From Alphaproteobacteria bacterium (GTDB lineage: Bacteria > Pseudomonadota > Alphaproteobacteria > Rs-D84): 45,118 bases of DNA. This document shows positions 7,723 through 15,577 of the stretch, piece by piece. Position 1 is the stretch's first letter, and the number at the start of each line of letters is the position of its first letter. The translations under genes and the position numbers were made by a program. The stretch spans positions 1 through 45,118 of the forward strand of contig JAGCVZ010000003.1 of NCBI GenBank assembly GCA_017962125.1, read 5' to 3'. The notes beneath the pieces were generated by a model, which did not search any database, had not been told where the DNA came from, and saw nothing but the letters and a program-made list of their open reading frames with translations.

Positions 7723-7799
7723 TGGCGCACCCAGAAGGATTCGAACCCTCAGTCTTCTGATCCGTAGTCAGACGCTTTATCCAGTTGAGCTATGGGTGC
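7723..7799 (-). tRNA. tRNA-Arg (anticodon ACG), CCA encoded
   Basis: Acceptor GCACCCA pairs with TGGGTGC, with discriminator G and encoded CCA. D-arm GCTC-aactggata-AAGC contains one C-A mismatch. Anticodon stem TCTGA/TCAGA encloses loop CTACGGA (anticodon ACG, read as inosine after TadA). T-arm GAGGG-TTCGAAT-CCTTC. Total 77 nt with CCA. Confidence 0.95.
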
Positions 7800-7809
7800 A
7801 ACAGATGCT

Positions 7810-7837
7810 ATTTTATACTAAAATATCTCGATTGCAA
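7810..7837 (-). promoter_or_regulatory. tRNA-Arg promoter
   Basis: On the minus strand: TTGCAA (7832-7837), 16-bp spacer, TAAAAT (7810-7815), 10 bp before the mature tRNA 5' end. Confidence 0.7.
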
Positions 7838-7857
7838 GAAAAAAGATTTGAAACAGT

Positions 7858-7900
7858 GTTAGTGTAAGTGGGGGGTGGTATACTAGCCACTTACACTAAC
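7858..7900. repeat. Perfect 14-bp inverted repeat
   Basis: GTTAGTGTAAGTGG (7858-7871) and its exact complement (7887-7900) enclose 15 bp. The same words recur imperfectly at 22357-22452 and in a half-copy at about 7215-7235. It lies between the tRNA-Arg promoter and the 3' end of htpX and could act as htpX terminator or as a dispersed repeat; there is no clear T-tract. Confidence 0.7.
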
Positions 7901-7956
7901 CACTAACATTTGTTGTGGCCGCGGCACCGCTTTGCGGTGACGGGACGAACTTCCTA

Positions 7957-8883
7957 CTACATACTTTCCAATCGGCGAATTCTTTCCTTGATGGGTGGGT
8001 GGGTGGCAAGAATTTCAGACATAAACGCTTGCGCCCGCATTGGGTTTGCAATACACACCGACGCCATTGTTGATTGTTTGTCCAGTTTTTTTACAACCGA
8101 ATTTTCAGAAATCTTTCGCAACGCCCCAGCCAACGCCCGCGGATTCCGCGTTATGTAAGCGCCTGTGGCATCCGCCGCATATTCACGCCGGCGTGAAATC
8201 GCCATGCGCAAAATTGGTGTAATAGCAAAATTGAAAATCGTGAATGCTAACCACACCATCATTATTACCGCCGCACCGTTATTTTTTTCATTATCGCGTG
8301 GGCGCGCATACATCATATTGCGCACCAGTATATCCGCAATAAACACTGTAACGCCAATACCGGTAATAATAAACATATCAAGCCTTATATCGCGATTGCC
8401 AATGTGCGCCATTTCGTGGGCGATTACACCTTCTAATTCTGGTCGGTCCAATTTTTCAATAATCCCGCGCGTAAGAGCAATCGTAGCATCACGTGGCGTG
8501 CGACCCGTTGCAAAGGCATTAAGCCCCGAATCTTCAATCACATAAACCTTTGGTGTTGGTAATCCGGCCGCCAAGGCAACATTTTCTACAGATTTATAAA
8601 CATATTTATATTTCGGATCGATATCAAATATTTGATGTGCGCCCGCCATGGAAAGCATCATAGAATCCCCAAACGCCCATGATATCAGCATCCAAACAGC
8701 GCACGCCACCAATGTTGGCACCGCCACCATCGTCGTCGTATTTATAGCATCATTCAGTGGCTGAATACACCAAACGCACAGGAACACCAACGCGATAAAA
8801 ATAATCGGAAACAGCACCACCAACACCGCAGTCTTTATATTATTCGCGCGTATATGGTCATAAACAGTTTTGACTTTCTTCAT
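7957..8883 (-). CDS. htpX: M48-family membrane metalloprotease HtpX (308 aa)
   Basis: Inner-membrane zinc protease of membrane-protein quality control. Two N-terminal membrane helices (AVLVVLFPIIFIALVFLCVW and TMVAVPTLVACAVWMLISWAF) precede the zinc site HEMAH in EGVIAHEMAHIGNRD. Two further hydrophobic segments and the third ligand region RRREYAADATGAYIT follow, then the family end MRAQAFMSEILATHPPIKERIRRLE. Length is normal. Its start has a promoter with only 6 nt between -10 and ATG. LemA, a frequent partner of HtpX, is encoded separately at 29.8 kb. Confidence 0.95.
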   Translation of the reverse strand: MKKVKTVYDHIRANNIKTAVLVVLFPIIFIALVFLCVWCIQPLNDAINTTTMVAVPTLVACAVWMLISWAFGDSMMLSMAGAHQIFDIDPKYKYVYKSVENVALAAGLPTPKVYVIEDSGLNAFATGRTPRDATIALTRGIIEKLDRPELEGVIAHEMAHIGNRDIRLDMFIITGIGVTVFIADILVRNMMYARPRDNEKNNGAAVIMMVWLAFTIFNFAITPILRMAISRRREYAADATGAYITRNPRALAGALRKISENSVVKKLDKQSTMASVCIANPMRAQAFMSEILATHPPIKERIRRLESM

Positions 8884-8889
8884 ACCCCA

Positions 8890-8919
8890 ATCATACCGAA
8901 TTAGTCACGTATAATTCAA
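8890..8919 (-). promoter_or_regulatory. htpX promoter, predicted leaderless
   Basis: On the minus strand: TTGAAT (8914-8919), 18-bp spacer, TATGAT (8890-8895), six bases, then ATG. Initiation 6-7 nt after the -10 box would start the mRNA at the A of the ATG. Confidence 0.65.
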
Positions 8920-8950
8920 TAAAAATTTCACTGATACTCTCAACCTATGC

Positions 8951-8978
8951 TTGCACTAACTGCTAAATATGATAAAAT
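8951..8978 (+). promoter_or_regulatory. Promoter of the M23 peptidase gene, near-leaderless
   Basis: TTGCAC (8951-8956), 16-bp spacer, TAAAAT (8973-8978), then 9 bp to the ATG at 8988. There is no room for a ribosome-binding site. Confidence 0.6.
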
Positions 8979-8987
8979 ACACACATA

Positions 8988-9845
8988 ATGTGGCGGGGGA
9001 TAATTTTTATTTTTGCGATATTTGCGCACACGGCGGTTTTTGCCGGGTTTCTGGCACCCGCGGAATTTCCAAAGACCGCGGCTGATTTGTCTTTTGTTGA
9101 CCGCATGGCACTAAACGCCGCAGGATACGAACCATACGAAAGCGAATACGATGAAAACGGAAAATGTATTTCTGGTTGTTCATATGCACAGCCAAATATA
9201 GAAGAAGAAATAAACGCCATGGAACGTTGGAACGCTTTGGTGAAAAAAGATTTAGTGGAAAATTATGATTATACTGAAAATGATGATGGCACAATTAATG
9301 CACCGTTTTATGATGATGAAGATTATGATGACGAATGGGAAATATCTTTCCCCGATGAAAACCCAATGAAAGAAAACGAAATTATTGCAAATACTGGATG
9401 CGCGGAACGTAACACCGCGTTTGAAAACCGGGCTATTCCGTATCGCAGTCCGCTTGGGCATGTTTTTTGTATAACCTCAGGCTATGGAATTCGGCGAACA
9501 ATAAATGGAAAAACAAGATTGCACTATGGAATTGATTTACGAGCAGGAATTGGGACACCACTGTACGCCCCAGTCTCAGGAACGGTGGTGGCGATATATT
9601 ATGGTGGAACACGTTGTGGGCGTGGTTTGACCATCAATCATGCAAATGGTTATTCAACAAGTTATTGCCACCTAAGTCAGGTTACCGTAACAAAGGGGCA
9701 GCAAATTTCTGCCGGGTGCCTAATTGGCAAAACTGGGAATACGGGTGCAAGCACCGGACCACACTTGCATTACGCTGTAAAGAAAAACGGTAATGCGGTA
9801 AACCCCAAAAATTTTATCGAGTCAAGACATAAAATGTGTCGCTAG
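8988..9845 (+). CDS. M23 (LytM) zinc peptidase, exported (285 aa)
   Basis: A signal peptide (MWRGIIFIFAIFAHTAVFAG) is followed by an acidic spacer of about 130 residues rich in Asp/Glu, then the LytM domain: HYGIDLRAG (zinc His and Asp), a core with GTVVAIYYGGTRCGRGLTINH and YSTSYCHLS, and the second zinc motif GPHLHYAV. All four expected metal/catalytic residues are present, so it is likely an active peptidoglycan endopeptidase rather than an EnvC-type activator. Cys pairs could form disulfides in the periplasm. It converges with smr and the two genes overlap by 4 bp. Confidence 0.9.
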   Translation: MWRGIIFIFAIFAHTAVFAGFLAPAEFPKTAADLSFVDRMALNAAGYEPYESEYDENGKCISGCSYAQPNIEEEINAMERWNALVKKDLVENYDYTENDDGTINAPFYDDEDYDDEWEISFPDENPMKENEIIANTGCAERNTAFENRAIPYRSPLGHVFCITSGYGIRRTINGKTRLHYGIDLRAGIGTPLYAPVSGTVVAIYYGGTRCGRGLTINHANGYSTSYCHLSQVTVTKGQQISAGCLIGKTGNTGASTGPHLHYAVKKNGNAVNPKNFIESRHKMCR

Positions 9846-10213
9846 GTGTTATTTAATTTGCGGAATTTAACGGAAAAACTGCCATTGTTCAACGGTGTGC
9901 AAGAAACAATATATGGCGACAGTAAACTTTCTTGCACCCATTCTTGAAATTTGATTTTTAGTATGCCACTTGCACCAGTAATAATTGTTGCGGTCTTTAC
10001 ACCCGATAATGCAAGTTCCATAATTTCATCCCAAGACTGTTCGATTGTTTTCATGTGTAAATCAACTGTGGCGTGTTCGGGGACATGCACAGGCGTGGGT
10101 ATTCGTGTTGATAAATGTAACTCTGCCCGCACGCGTCGACGCGTACTGAAGTCATCAGGCGAAAAATCCGCGCCAATCATATCCGCAATATCTTGGTCAG
10201 TAAGGTTACGCAT
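9842..10213 (-). CDS. Smr-domain protein (123 aa)
   Basis: The Smr core begins at VDLHMKTIEQSWDEIMELAL, the equivalent of the DLHGxT motif, and continues TATIITGASGILKIKFQEWVQ, in which the usual GKG is GAS. The C-terminal strand NGSFSVKFRKL completes the fold. Stand-alone Smr proteins are associated with nuclease activity on nucleic acids; the altered GKG loop makes activity uncertain. It starts 4 bp after bamD and is probably co-transcribed with it. Confidence 0.8.
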   Translation of the reverse strand: MRNLTDQDIADMIGADFSPDDFSTRRRVRAELHLSTRIPTPVHVPEHATVDLHMKTIEQSWDEIMELALSGVKTATIITGASGILKIKFQEWVQESLLSPYIVSCTPLNNGSFSVKFRKLNNT

Positions 10214-10217
10214 AGGT

Positions 10218-10946
10218 CTATTCGTCCCCCAATTTTTTCACCCATTTGCTGTCTGGAAAATTGAGTTTTAACATCTTGGTATATCCATTGGCTTGCTCTG
10301 GTAAGCCAATAGCGGTGTATGCTTCGGTAAGCCGATAAAGGGCTTCTTCGGACATAACTGTTTCCTGGGCATCGGTTACAATAGATTGAAGTTTTGTGAT
10401 TGCACTTGCCCAGTTTTCATTACGCATATCGTTGCGTGCGGAATACATGACTTTGCCCGCAATATAATTTTTTAAGATATTGATTTTATTCTTTGCGTTT
10501 TCTGCGTATGGCGATCGCGGGAATCGGTCAACAATCTGTTGAAATTGTTGCAAAGCATAGACCGACATGCCTGGTTCGCGACGAACGTCGCTAACCTGGC
10601 GGTAATAGCACATCCCGCGCAAGTAAAGCACATATGGTACATCACGATGACCAGGGTGAAAACGCATGAATCTATCGGCAGTAAGAATAGCCCCAGGAAA
10701 ATTATCGTCCATATACTGAGAGTACGCCGCCATAATCAGAGCATCCGCAGCCCATTCACTTGCAGGATATTGTGTTTCTACCATTTGGAACTTTTCGGCG
10801 GCATCGTCATAGTCCTCTTTTTCAAATTCATAGTATGCTTCATCATACAATTCAGTAATTGGTTTGCTTGTGATTATCTTATCAGTATCCCCACTGCATC
10901 CAGCAACGGTAATACACAACAAAAGTGGTAAAAATAATTTTCTCAT
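10218..10946 (-). CDS. bamD: Outer-membrane assembly lipoprotein BamD (242 aa)
   Basis: The lipoprotein signal ends in the lipobox TVAGC (Cys17). TPR-like repeats follow: ELYDEAYYEFEKEDYDDAAEKF, YPASEWAADALIMAAYSQY, the family hallmark MRFHPGHRDVPYVLYLRGMCYY, then FPRSPYAENAKNKI. Length and architecture match BamD, the essential partner of BamA in beta-barrel insertion. The natural clients in this window include the barrel at 2275. AGGAA precedes the ATG. It is divergent from murJ with overlapping promoters. Confidence 0.93.
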   Translation of the reverse strand: MRKLFLPLLLCITVAGCSGDTDKIITSKPITELYDEAYYEFEKEDYDDAAEKFQMVETQYPASEWAADALIMAAYSQYMDDNFPGAILTADRFMRFHPGHRDVPYVLYLRGMCYYRQVSDVRREPGMSVYALQQFQQIVDRFPRSPYAENAKNKINILKNYIAGKVMYSARNDMRNENWASAITKLQSIVTDAQETVMSEEALYRLTEAYTAIGLPEQANGYTKMLKLNFPDSKWVKKLGDE

Positions 10947-10963
10947 TTCTTTTTATTCCTGTC

Positions 10964-11014
10964 TTGATTTTGGTTGTTCGACTTTAGTATAATCTAAACT
11001 ATGAGACTTGGCAA
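10964..11014. promoter_or_regulatory. Overlapping divergent murJ and bamD promoters
   Basis: murJ (+): TTGATT (10964-10969), 18-bp spacer, TATAAT (10988-10993), then 7 bp to the ATG. bamD (-): TTGCCA (11009-11014, inside murJ codons 3-5), 17-bp spacer, TATACT (10986-10991). The two -10 boxes overlap, so simultaneous occupation is not possible. Confidence 0.6.
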
Positions 11015-12464
11015 ACATATTTTCGGCGTAGGTCTGATGACGGGTATAAGTCGCGTATTCGGGTTTGTTCGCGATATGCTTATTGCGCGTGTTTTGGGTG
11101 CAGGGCGACTTTCAGATATATTCCTTGCCGCGTTCAAATTGCCAAACTTGTTTCGTGATTTACTAGGCGAAGGTGCACTTTCTGCAATTTTTATCCCAAT
11201 GTATGCGGATTCGCGACACGATGAATCGTTCGCAAAAAATGTGTTTTCGTGGTTAGCGGTTGTATTATTGGGGATAACAATAATTTTTGAGATAATTATG
11301 CCGCTTGTTGTTTGGGGGCTTGCCCCTGGTTTTGCTGATGTCCCCGGCAAAATGGAAATGACCGTTGTTATATCGCGCATAATGTTTTTCTATGTAATTT
11401 TCATTTGCACAGCGGCATTTTTGTCGGCGGTTTTGAATGCTTTTTCACGCTTTATGCTTGCGGCATTCATGCCGGTTTTGTTAAACATAATGTTGATTGG
11501 TGCTTTGTTGTTTTCTATGCATATTGGTGCATCGGACACCGTTCTTTACATAATGTCGGGGACGGTTGTGTTGTCCGGAATAATTCAGTGTTTGGTTTTG
11601 TTGGTGCGAATTCGACGGAAACATTTTGGTTTGCACCTTGTTGTGCCTCGGTGGACACCGGCAATTAAAACAATGTTTAAACGTTTTGGTGTAAGTATTG
11701 TTGGTAACGGTTTTTATCAAATATCAATTATAATTGGGACATTGGTCGCAAGTTTTGAAAGTGGTGCTGTATCATGGCTTTATTATTCCGACAGAATTGT
11801 TCAGTTGCCGTTTGCGATGATTGGACTTGCAGTTGGAACGGTTTTGATGTCATCGATATCAAATGCACTGGCCGAAAAAAATATGCGCAGTGTATATATT
11901 CAGCAAAATTCCTCTATGCGTCAATCAATGATGTTTATCATGCCCTGTGTCGCGGGCTTGTTTGTGTTGGCGGAACCGATAATTAAATATCTTTTTGAAT
12001 ACGGTGCATGGACGGCACATTCTACGCATGCGGTGGCAATCGCAATAATGATTCAGGTTTTTGTTTTGCCTGCAATGCTGATAAGTCAGATTTTTAGCAA
12101 AACTCTCTATGCTTCCCAAGATGTGAAAACCCCGGTCAAAACCAGTATTGTATCATTAGGAATTGCATCAGCGATATATTTGGGACTGTTTTGGTTTGTT
12201 GGATATTTGGCGATACCAGTTGGCCTTGTAATCAGTGGTTATGTGAAAAATTATTTGCTTGCACGGGCATGTCACCGTCGTGGATTGTCGAAAATTGATG
12301 GGCGTACAATTCGCGCAATTTGTGTGTTTGGATTGCTTTCTGGTGTGCTAGGCGTTGGACTTTGGTTCTTGCCAATAACCAGTATTTTTGCACTTGGACT
12401 TGCAATTTTAGGGTATGGGATTGTCTATATGCCAATCGCCTTTTTGATAAATCGCAAAATATAA
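11001..12464 (+). CDS. murJ: Lipid II flippase MurJ (487 aa)
   Basis: MOP-superfamily polytopic membrane protein that moves lipid II across the inner membrane. The N-terminus is typical of MurJ/MviN: SRVFGFVRDMLIARVLGAGRLSDIFLAAFKLPNLFRDLLGEGALS. About 14 hydrophobic helices follow, with the charged motif YYSDRIVQLPFAMIGLAVGTVLM and the late ASQDVKTPVKTSIVS. Length is normal. No Shine-Dalgarno sequence is present; the promoter predicts a leaderless message. Confidence 0.95.
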   Translation: MRLGKHIFGVGLMTGISRVFGFVRDMLIARVLGAGRLSDIFLAAFKLPNLFRDLLGEGALSAIFIPMYADSRHDESFAKNVFSWLAVVLLGITIIFEIIMPLVVWGLAPGFADVPGKMEMTVVISRIMFFYVIFICTAAFLSAVLNAFSRFMLAAFMPVLLNIMLIGALLFSMHIGASDTVLYIMSGTVVLSGIIQCLVLLVRIRRKHFGLHLVVPRWTPAIKTMFKRFGVSIVGNGFYQISIIIGTLVASFESGAVSWLYYSDRIVQLPFAMIGLAVGTVLMSSISNALAEKNMRSVYIQQNSSMRQSMMFIMPCVAGLFVLAEPIIKYLFEYGAWTAHSTHAVAIAIMIQVFVLPAMLISQIFSKTLYASQDVKTPVKTSIVSLGIASAIYLGLFWFVGYLAIPVGLVISGYVKNYLLARACHRRGLSKIDGRTIRAICVFGLLSGVLGVGLWFLPITSIFALGLAILGYGIVYMPIAFLINRKI

Positions 12465-12473
12465 AAAATAAAG

Positions 12474-12502
12474 TTGAAACCGACCTTTTTGTATGGTATA
12501 AT
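12474..12502 (+). promoter_or_regulatory. Promoter of the RlpA-like gene
   Basis: TTGAAA (12474-12479), 17-bp spacer, TATAAT (12497-12502). It shows that a longer reading frame beginning at the TTG of the -35 cannot be the real gene start. Confidence 0.75.
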
Positions 12503-12533
12503 TACGCATATAAGAATGCAAGGAGGCAAAATA

Positions 12534-13412
12534 ATGAAAAGATTGGTATCGTTGGCGGCGTTGACTGCATTATTGGCGGGATGTGCCGATTTATCACAAA
12601 CAAATGGGGCAGCAAATTATGGAACCGAAGGGGTCGGTGAAGAAACACTTGTAACCGAAACAAAATCGGTACCGGAAAACGATGATTCGTATTTGTTGGC
12701 GGCGGCACCGCGTTATTACGTTGGTAATGCATACAAGGTCGAAGATACACAATACATCCCTGTGGAAGATTTAACATATAACCAGGTTGGAATGGCGGGT
12801 ATAATTCCGACTGAATTGAACGGCACAAAGACAAGCAATGGTGAAACATACAACATGAATCAAATGTTGGCGACAAGCAAAACATTACCGTTGCCTAGTA
12901 TTGCAAAGGTTACTAACCTTGAAAATGGCGAATCTGTGGTTGTTCGCGTAAATAATCGTGGTCCGTTTGTAAATAATAGGATTATGGACTTGTCTGCGGC
13001 GGCGGCGGAAAAAGTTGGTATGAGTGGACCGGCAAAGGTTCAGGTTCAAATTATGCCTGAGCAAACTATGGCTGTGAAAAATGCGACGATTGGAAAAAAT
13101 GCGACGGTAACGACCGAAGAAACGGTTGTAAAACCGCAACCCGTAGAATCTGCACCTGTGGCGGCGGCATCCGGCGATTACAGTGTTCAGGTTGCGGCAT
13201 TCTATGCCGAAGACAGTGCAAATGCGCTTTTGCAGAAAATGCGTAACTATGGCGATGCGGTTATCGTCAAAGAAGGCGATATGTACAAGGTTCGTATTAT
13301 AAACCTTGATTCGGCTGGCGCGCGTCGTGTGATAGATACATTGCGTAATAGCGAAGGTATGGCACCGGGTCTGTTAAAGAACGGTCGTTGGATAAATGCC
13401 GATAGCATTTAA
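12534..13412 (+). CDS. rlpA: RlpA-like septal lipoprotein with SPOR domain (292 aa)
   Basis: Start fixed by AAGGAGG 7 bp before the ATG and by the lipobox LLAGC (Cys17). The double-psi barrel domain shows KTSNGETYNMNQMLATSKTLPLP, then ITNLENGESVVVRVNNRGPF-type sequence and NRIMDLSAAAAEKVGM. The C-terminal SPOR domain (SGDYSVQVAAFYAEDSANAL to the end) binds denuded glycan at division septa. RlpA relatives are lytic transglycosylases. Here the His usual in the A-x-H-x-TLP segment is Ser (ATSKTLP), while the Asp of the MDLS motif is kept, so catalytic activity is doubtful. A terminator follows. Confidence 0.88.
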   Translation: MKRLVSLAALTALLAGCADLSQTNGAANYGTEGVGEETLVTETKSVPENDDSYLLAAAPRYYVGNAYKVEDTQYIPVEDLTYNQVGMAGIIPTELNGTKTSNGETYNMNQMLATSKTLPLPSIAKVTNLENGESVVVRVNNRGPFVNNRIMDLSAAAAEKVGMSGPAKVQVQIMPEQTMAVKNATIGKNATVTTEETVVKPQPVESAPVAAASGDYSVQVAAFYAEDSANALLQKMRNYGDAVIVKEGDMYKVRIINLDSAGARRVIDTLRNSEGMAPGLLKNGRWINADSI

Positions 13413-13430
13413 AAGTTTGTGTACCTCCTA

Positions 13431-13458
13431 AATCCCCGTTGCAAAACGGGGATTTTTT
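13431..13458 (+). terminator. Rho-independent terminator
   Basis: AATCCCCGTT (13431-13440), loop gcaa, AACGGGGATT (13445-13454), then TTTT. It separates the RlpA gene from era. Confidence 0.85.
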
Positions 13459-13460
13459 AG

Positions 13461-13488
13461 TTCACTTTTGAAAAAAGTGTGCTATTCT
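13461..13488 (+). promoter_or_regulatory. era promoter, predicted leaderless
   Basis: TTCACT (13461-13466), 16-bp spacer, TATTCT (13483-13488), 7 bp, ATG at 13496. No Shine-Dalgarno sequence is possible in the 7 bp. Confidence 0.5.
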
Positions 13489-13495
13489 GACACTT

Positions 13496-14389
13496 ATGAA
13501 CAAGACATATTCTGGTTTTATTGCAATAGTTGGACCGACAAACGCCGGCAAGAGCACCCTTTTGAATCAAATCATGGGGCGCAAGGTTTCGATTGTTTCG
13601 CACAAGGTTCAAACCACGCGAACAAACCTGCGTGCCGTTAAAATGGTCGGAAGCCGTCAATTGATATTTGTTGATACACCTGGAATTTTCCGCCCTGCGC
13701 GACGGCTTGACAGGGCAATGGTTTCTGCGGCTATGACGGCACTTTCCGATGCGGACGCGGTGTTGTTGATTATCGATGCAACCAAAGGTATTACCGAAAC
13801 TATACGTGGTATCATTGAAAAAATTCGCGAACATAAAAACTTGTTTGTAGCATTGAATAAAACCGATGCGGTAAAGAAATCTGATTTATTACCAATTGCC
13901 GCAGAATTAAATGAAATGGCAACATTTCGTGAAATCTTTATGATTTCGGCGATGAAAAACGATGGCATCGCAGAAATGTTGGAATCTTTGGCGAATGTGA
14001 TGCCGGAATCGCCATATTTGTTTGATGCGGCGGACGCAACCGATGTGCCAGATAACTTGTACCTTGCGGAATTGACGCGGGAAAAGGTTTATCGCTATAT
14101 CCACCAAGAATTGCCGTATCACATAAATGTCGTAACAGAACGTGTGGATGTTGATGCCGAAGGTGTATTGGATATTTATCAGAAGATTGTTGTGCAAAGT
14201 GATGCGCATAAAAAAATTGTAATTGGTCGTGGTGGCGCGCAACTGAAAAAGATAGGAACGGCGGCGCGACACGATATACAAAACCAATGGGGTGTAAATG
14301 CGCGATTGCATTTGTTTGTGCGTGTTGAACCAGATTGGGAAAATACTGCGGAAAACTATACTGACCAAGGGTTAGAATTTAAAAAATAA
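13496..14389 (+). CDS. era: GTPase Era (297 aa)
   Basis: Small-subunit ribosome assembly GTPase. G1 GPTNAGKST (residues 13-21), G3 DTPGIFRPAR, G4 NKTDAV and G5 ISAMKNDGI are all present. The C-terminal KH domain has the binding loop VIGRGGAQLKKIG. Length is typical. The message appears leaderless. The downstream lipoprotein genes begin 17 bp after the stop and could be transcribed from the same promoter. Confidence 0.96.
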   Translation: MNKTYSGFIAIVGPTNAGKSTLLNQIMGRKVSIVSHKVQTTRTNLRAVKMVGSRQLIFVDTPGIFRPARRLDRAMVSAAMTALSDADAVLLIIDATKGITETIRGIIEKIREHKNLFVALNKTDAVKKSDLLPIAAELNEMATFREIFMISAMKNDGIAEMLESLANVMPESPYLFDAADATDVPDNLYLAELTREKVYRYIHQELPYHINVVTERVDVDAEGVLDIYQKIVVQSDAHKKIVIGRGGAQLKKIGTAARHDIQNQWGVNARLHLFVRVEPDWENTAENYTDQGLEFKK

Positions 14390-14406
14390 TTAAAAAAGGA
14401 CACAAA

Positions 14407-14829
14407 ATGAAAAAATATCAGAATCTAAAAATCCACCAGAATTATAAAATATTGGCTTTGGCATTGTTGTATTTATTCATATTGGCGGGTTGTAAAAAAC
14501 ATGCGAACATAATCTTGGATAAGGACAAGAATGAAGAAGTAAAAGAAGTAACATTTATTATAAAAGACGTTGAAACAGGAGTAGAAAGGTTTTACAAGAC
14601 CGATAAGCCTAAAGTTTATAAGGATTTTGATTACTTATATCCTGGTGACACAATATATCTGACTCTCGGCAGTGCTTATGACCAAGGCCATTATGTAAAA
14701 CGACAAATCGTTGAACGTAATGGTGGATATGCTTATTCGGTCGGTATGAATTATGATAAAGATCGTATTGAATTGCGCAAGGAATATGAATATAGCAAAT
14801 TTGTAAAAAATAAAGAGATGTCAAAATGA
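14407..14829 (+). CDS. Small lipoprotein, DVETG family, copy 1 (140 aa)
   Basis: The signal sequence ends in the lipobox ILAGC with the modified Cys at 29. The mature part contains IIKDVETGVERFYKTDK, YPGDTIYLTLGSAYDQGHYV and a basic C-terminus. The motif D-[VI]-x-TG-x-x-R-x-[YF] and a GDT[IV] motif are shared with the next two genes, so the three are paralogues. AAAAGGA precedes the ATG. The stop overlaps the next start (ATGA at 14826-14829), indicating translational coupling. Function unknown. Confidence 0.8.
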   Translation: MKKYQNLKIHQNYKILALALLYLFILAGCKKHANIILDKDKNEEVKEVTFIIKDVETGVERFYKTDKPKVYKDFDYLYPGDTIYLTLGSAYDQGHYVKRQIVERNGGYAYSVGMNYDKDRIELRKEYEYSKFVKNKEMSK

Positions 14830-15221
14830 AAAGAAATATGAAAAAGTTAACTTTTTTATTTTTAATGGCTGTTTTGTCGGGGTGCGTTGCACACGAAAAC
14901 ATTGTTGAAGATGTTACCATGAAACGTATGCGATTAACAGACGTTAAAACAGGTAAAAAAAGAACTTATGAATCTAACAATGATGTCGCAATGCAAAATG
15001 TTTTGCTGTGGCTTGCCAATGGTGATACGGTTAGTTTGAAATCTGATAGATATGTTTATGATACTTTGTTTAATCCGCAAAATTCGCATCTTGTATACGA
15101 TTCTAATAAATTGTATCAGAGAAAGGATGCATTTGAACGTGAAAAAATTAGACAGTTGGTTAATAAAGAATTCGCAAGACAACCTAAATTGTTAAATAAC
15201 AATAATAAGGAATACAAATGA
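14826..15221 (+). CDS. Small lipoprotein, DVKTG family, copy 2 (131 aa)
   Basis: Lipobox VLSGC with Cys20. The mature part contains RLTDVKTGKKRTYES, WLANGDTVSLKSDRYVYD and a Lys/Asn-rich tail. A second in-frame ATG at 14838 would shorten only the basic leader; the upstream ATG is chosen for its ATGA overlap with copy 1. It overlaps copy 3 in the same manner at 15218-15221. Diverged from its neighbours except for the signature motif. Function unknown. Confidence 0.78.
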   Translation: MKRNMKKLTFLFLMAVLSGCVAHENIVEDVTMKRMRLTDVKTGKKRTYESNNDVAMQNVLLWLANGDTVSLKSDRYVYDTLFNPQNSHLVYDSNKLYQRKDAFEREKIRQLVNKEFARQPKLLNNNNKEYK

Positions 15222-15550
15222 AAAATTTAAAAATTCGTATGAATTACAGGACAGTCGCATTTTTAATGCTACTCGGACTTTTGGGGTGCAAAAAATATGA
15301 ACACAAAAATGTGATTACTGGTATCGGAAGTATTGATAATCAAAAAGTCTTTTTTTTAGAAGATATTGAAACAGGTGATGAGAGAATTTATAAATTTTCT
15401 AAAAATCTATATCCTTATCGTAGGTCTGAAATTGATGATACGATATTAATAGTAACAGGTGGTTTTTACGCTTCTGGTCGTTATTATCAAAAAAATACCG
15501 TATTGGATGCACGCCGAGTGGGTATTCGCCTGCCCGAAGTAGAACGTTAA
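15218..15550 (+). CDS. Small lipoprotein, DIETG family, copy 3 (110 aa)
   Basis: Lipobox GLLGC with Cys24. The mature part contains FLEDIETGDERIYKFSK, IDDTILIVTGGFYASGRYY and ends RRVGIRLPEVER. AAGGAA precedes the ATG, which overlaps the stop of copy 2. The segment [AS]-x-G-x-YxxxxxV also aligns with copy 1 (AYDQGHYVKRQIV), so copies 1 and 3 are closest. queA begins 27 bp downstream. Confidence 0.78.
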   Translation: MKNLKIRMNYRTVAFLMLLGLLGCKKYEHKNVITGIGSIDNQKVFFLEDIETGDERIYKFSKNLYPYRRSEIDDTILIVTGGFYASGRYYQKNTVLDARRVGIRLPEVER

Positions 15551-15577
15551 GACCAAAAATGGAATCACCTACGATAA

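Noticed and set aside
12474..12533. Longer N-terminus for the RlpA-like protein
   Set aside because: The candidate start codon is part of the -35 box and the extension lies between promoter and ribosome site.
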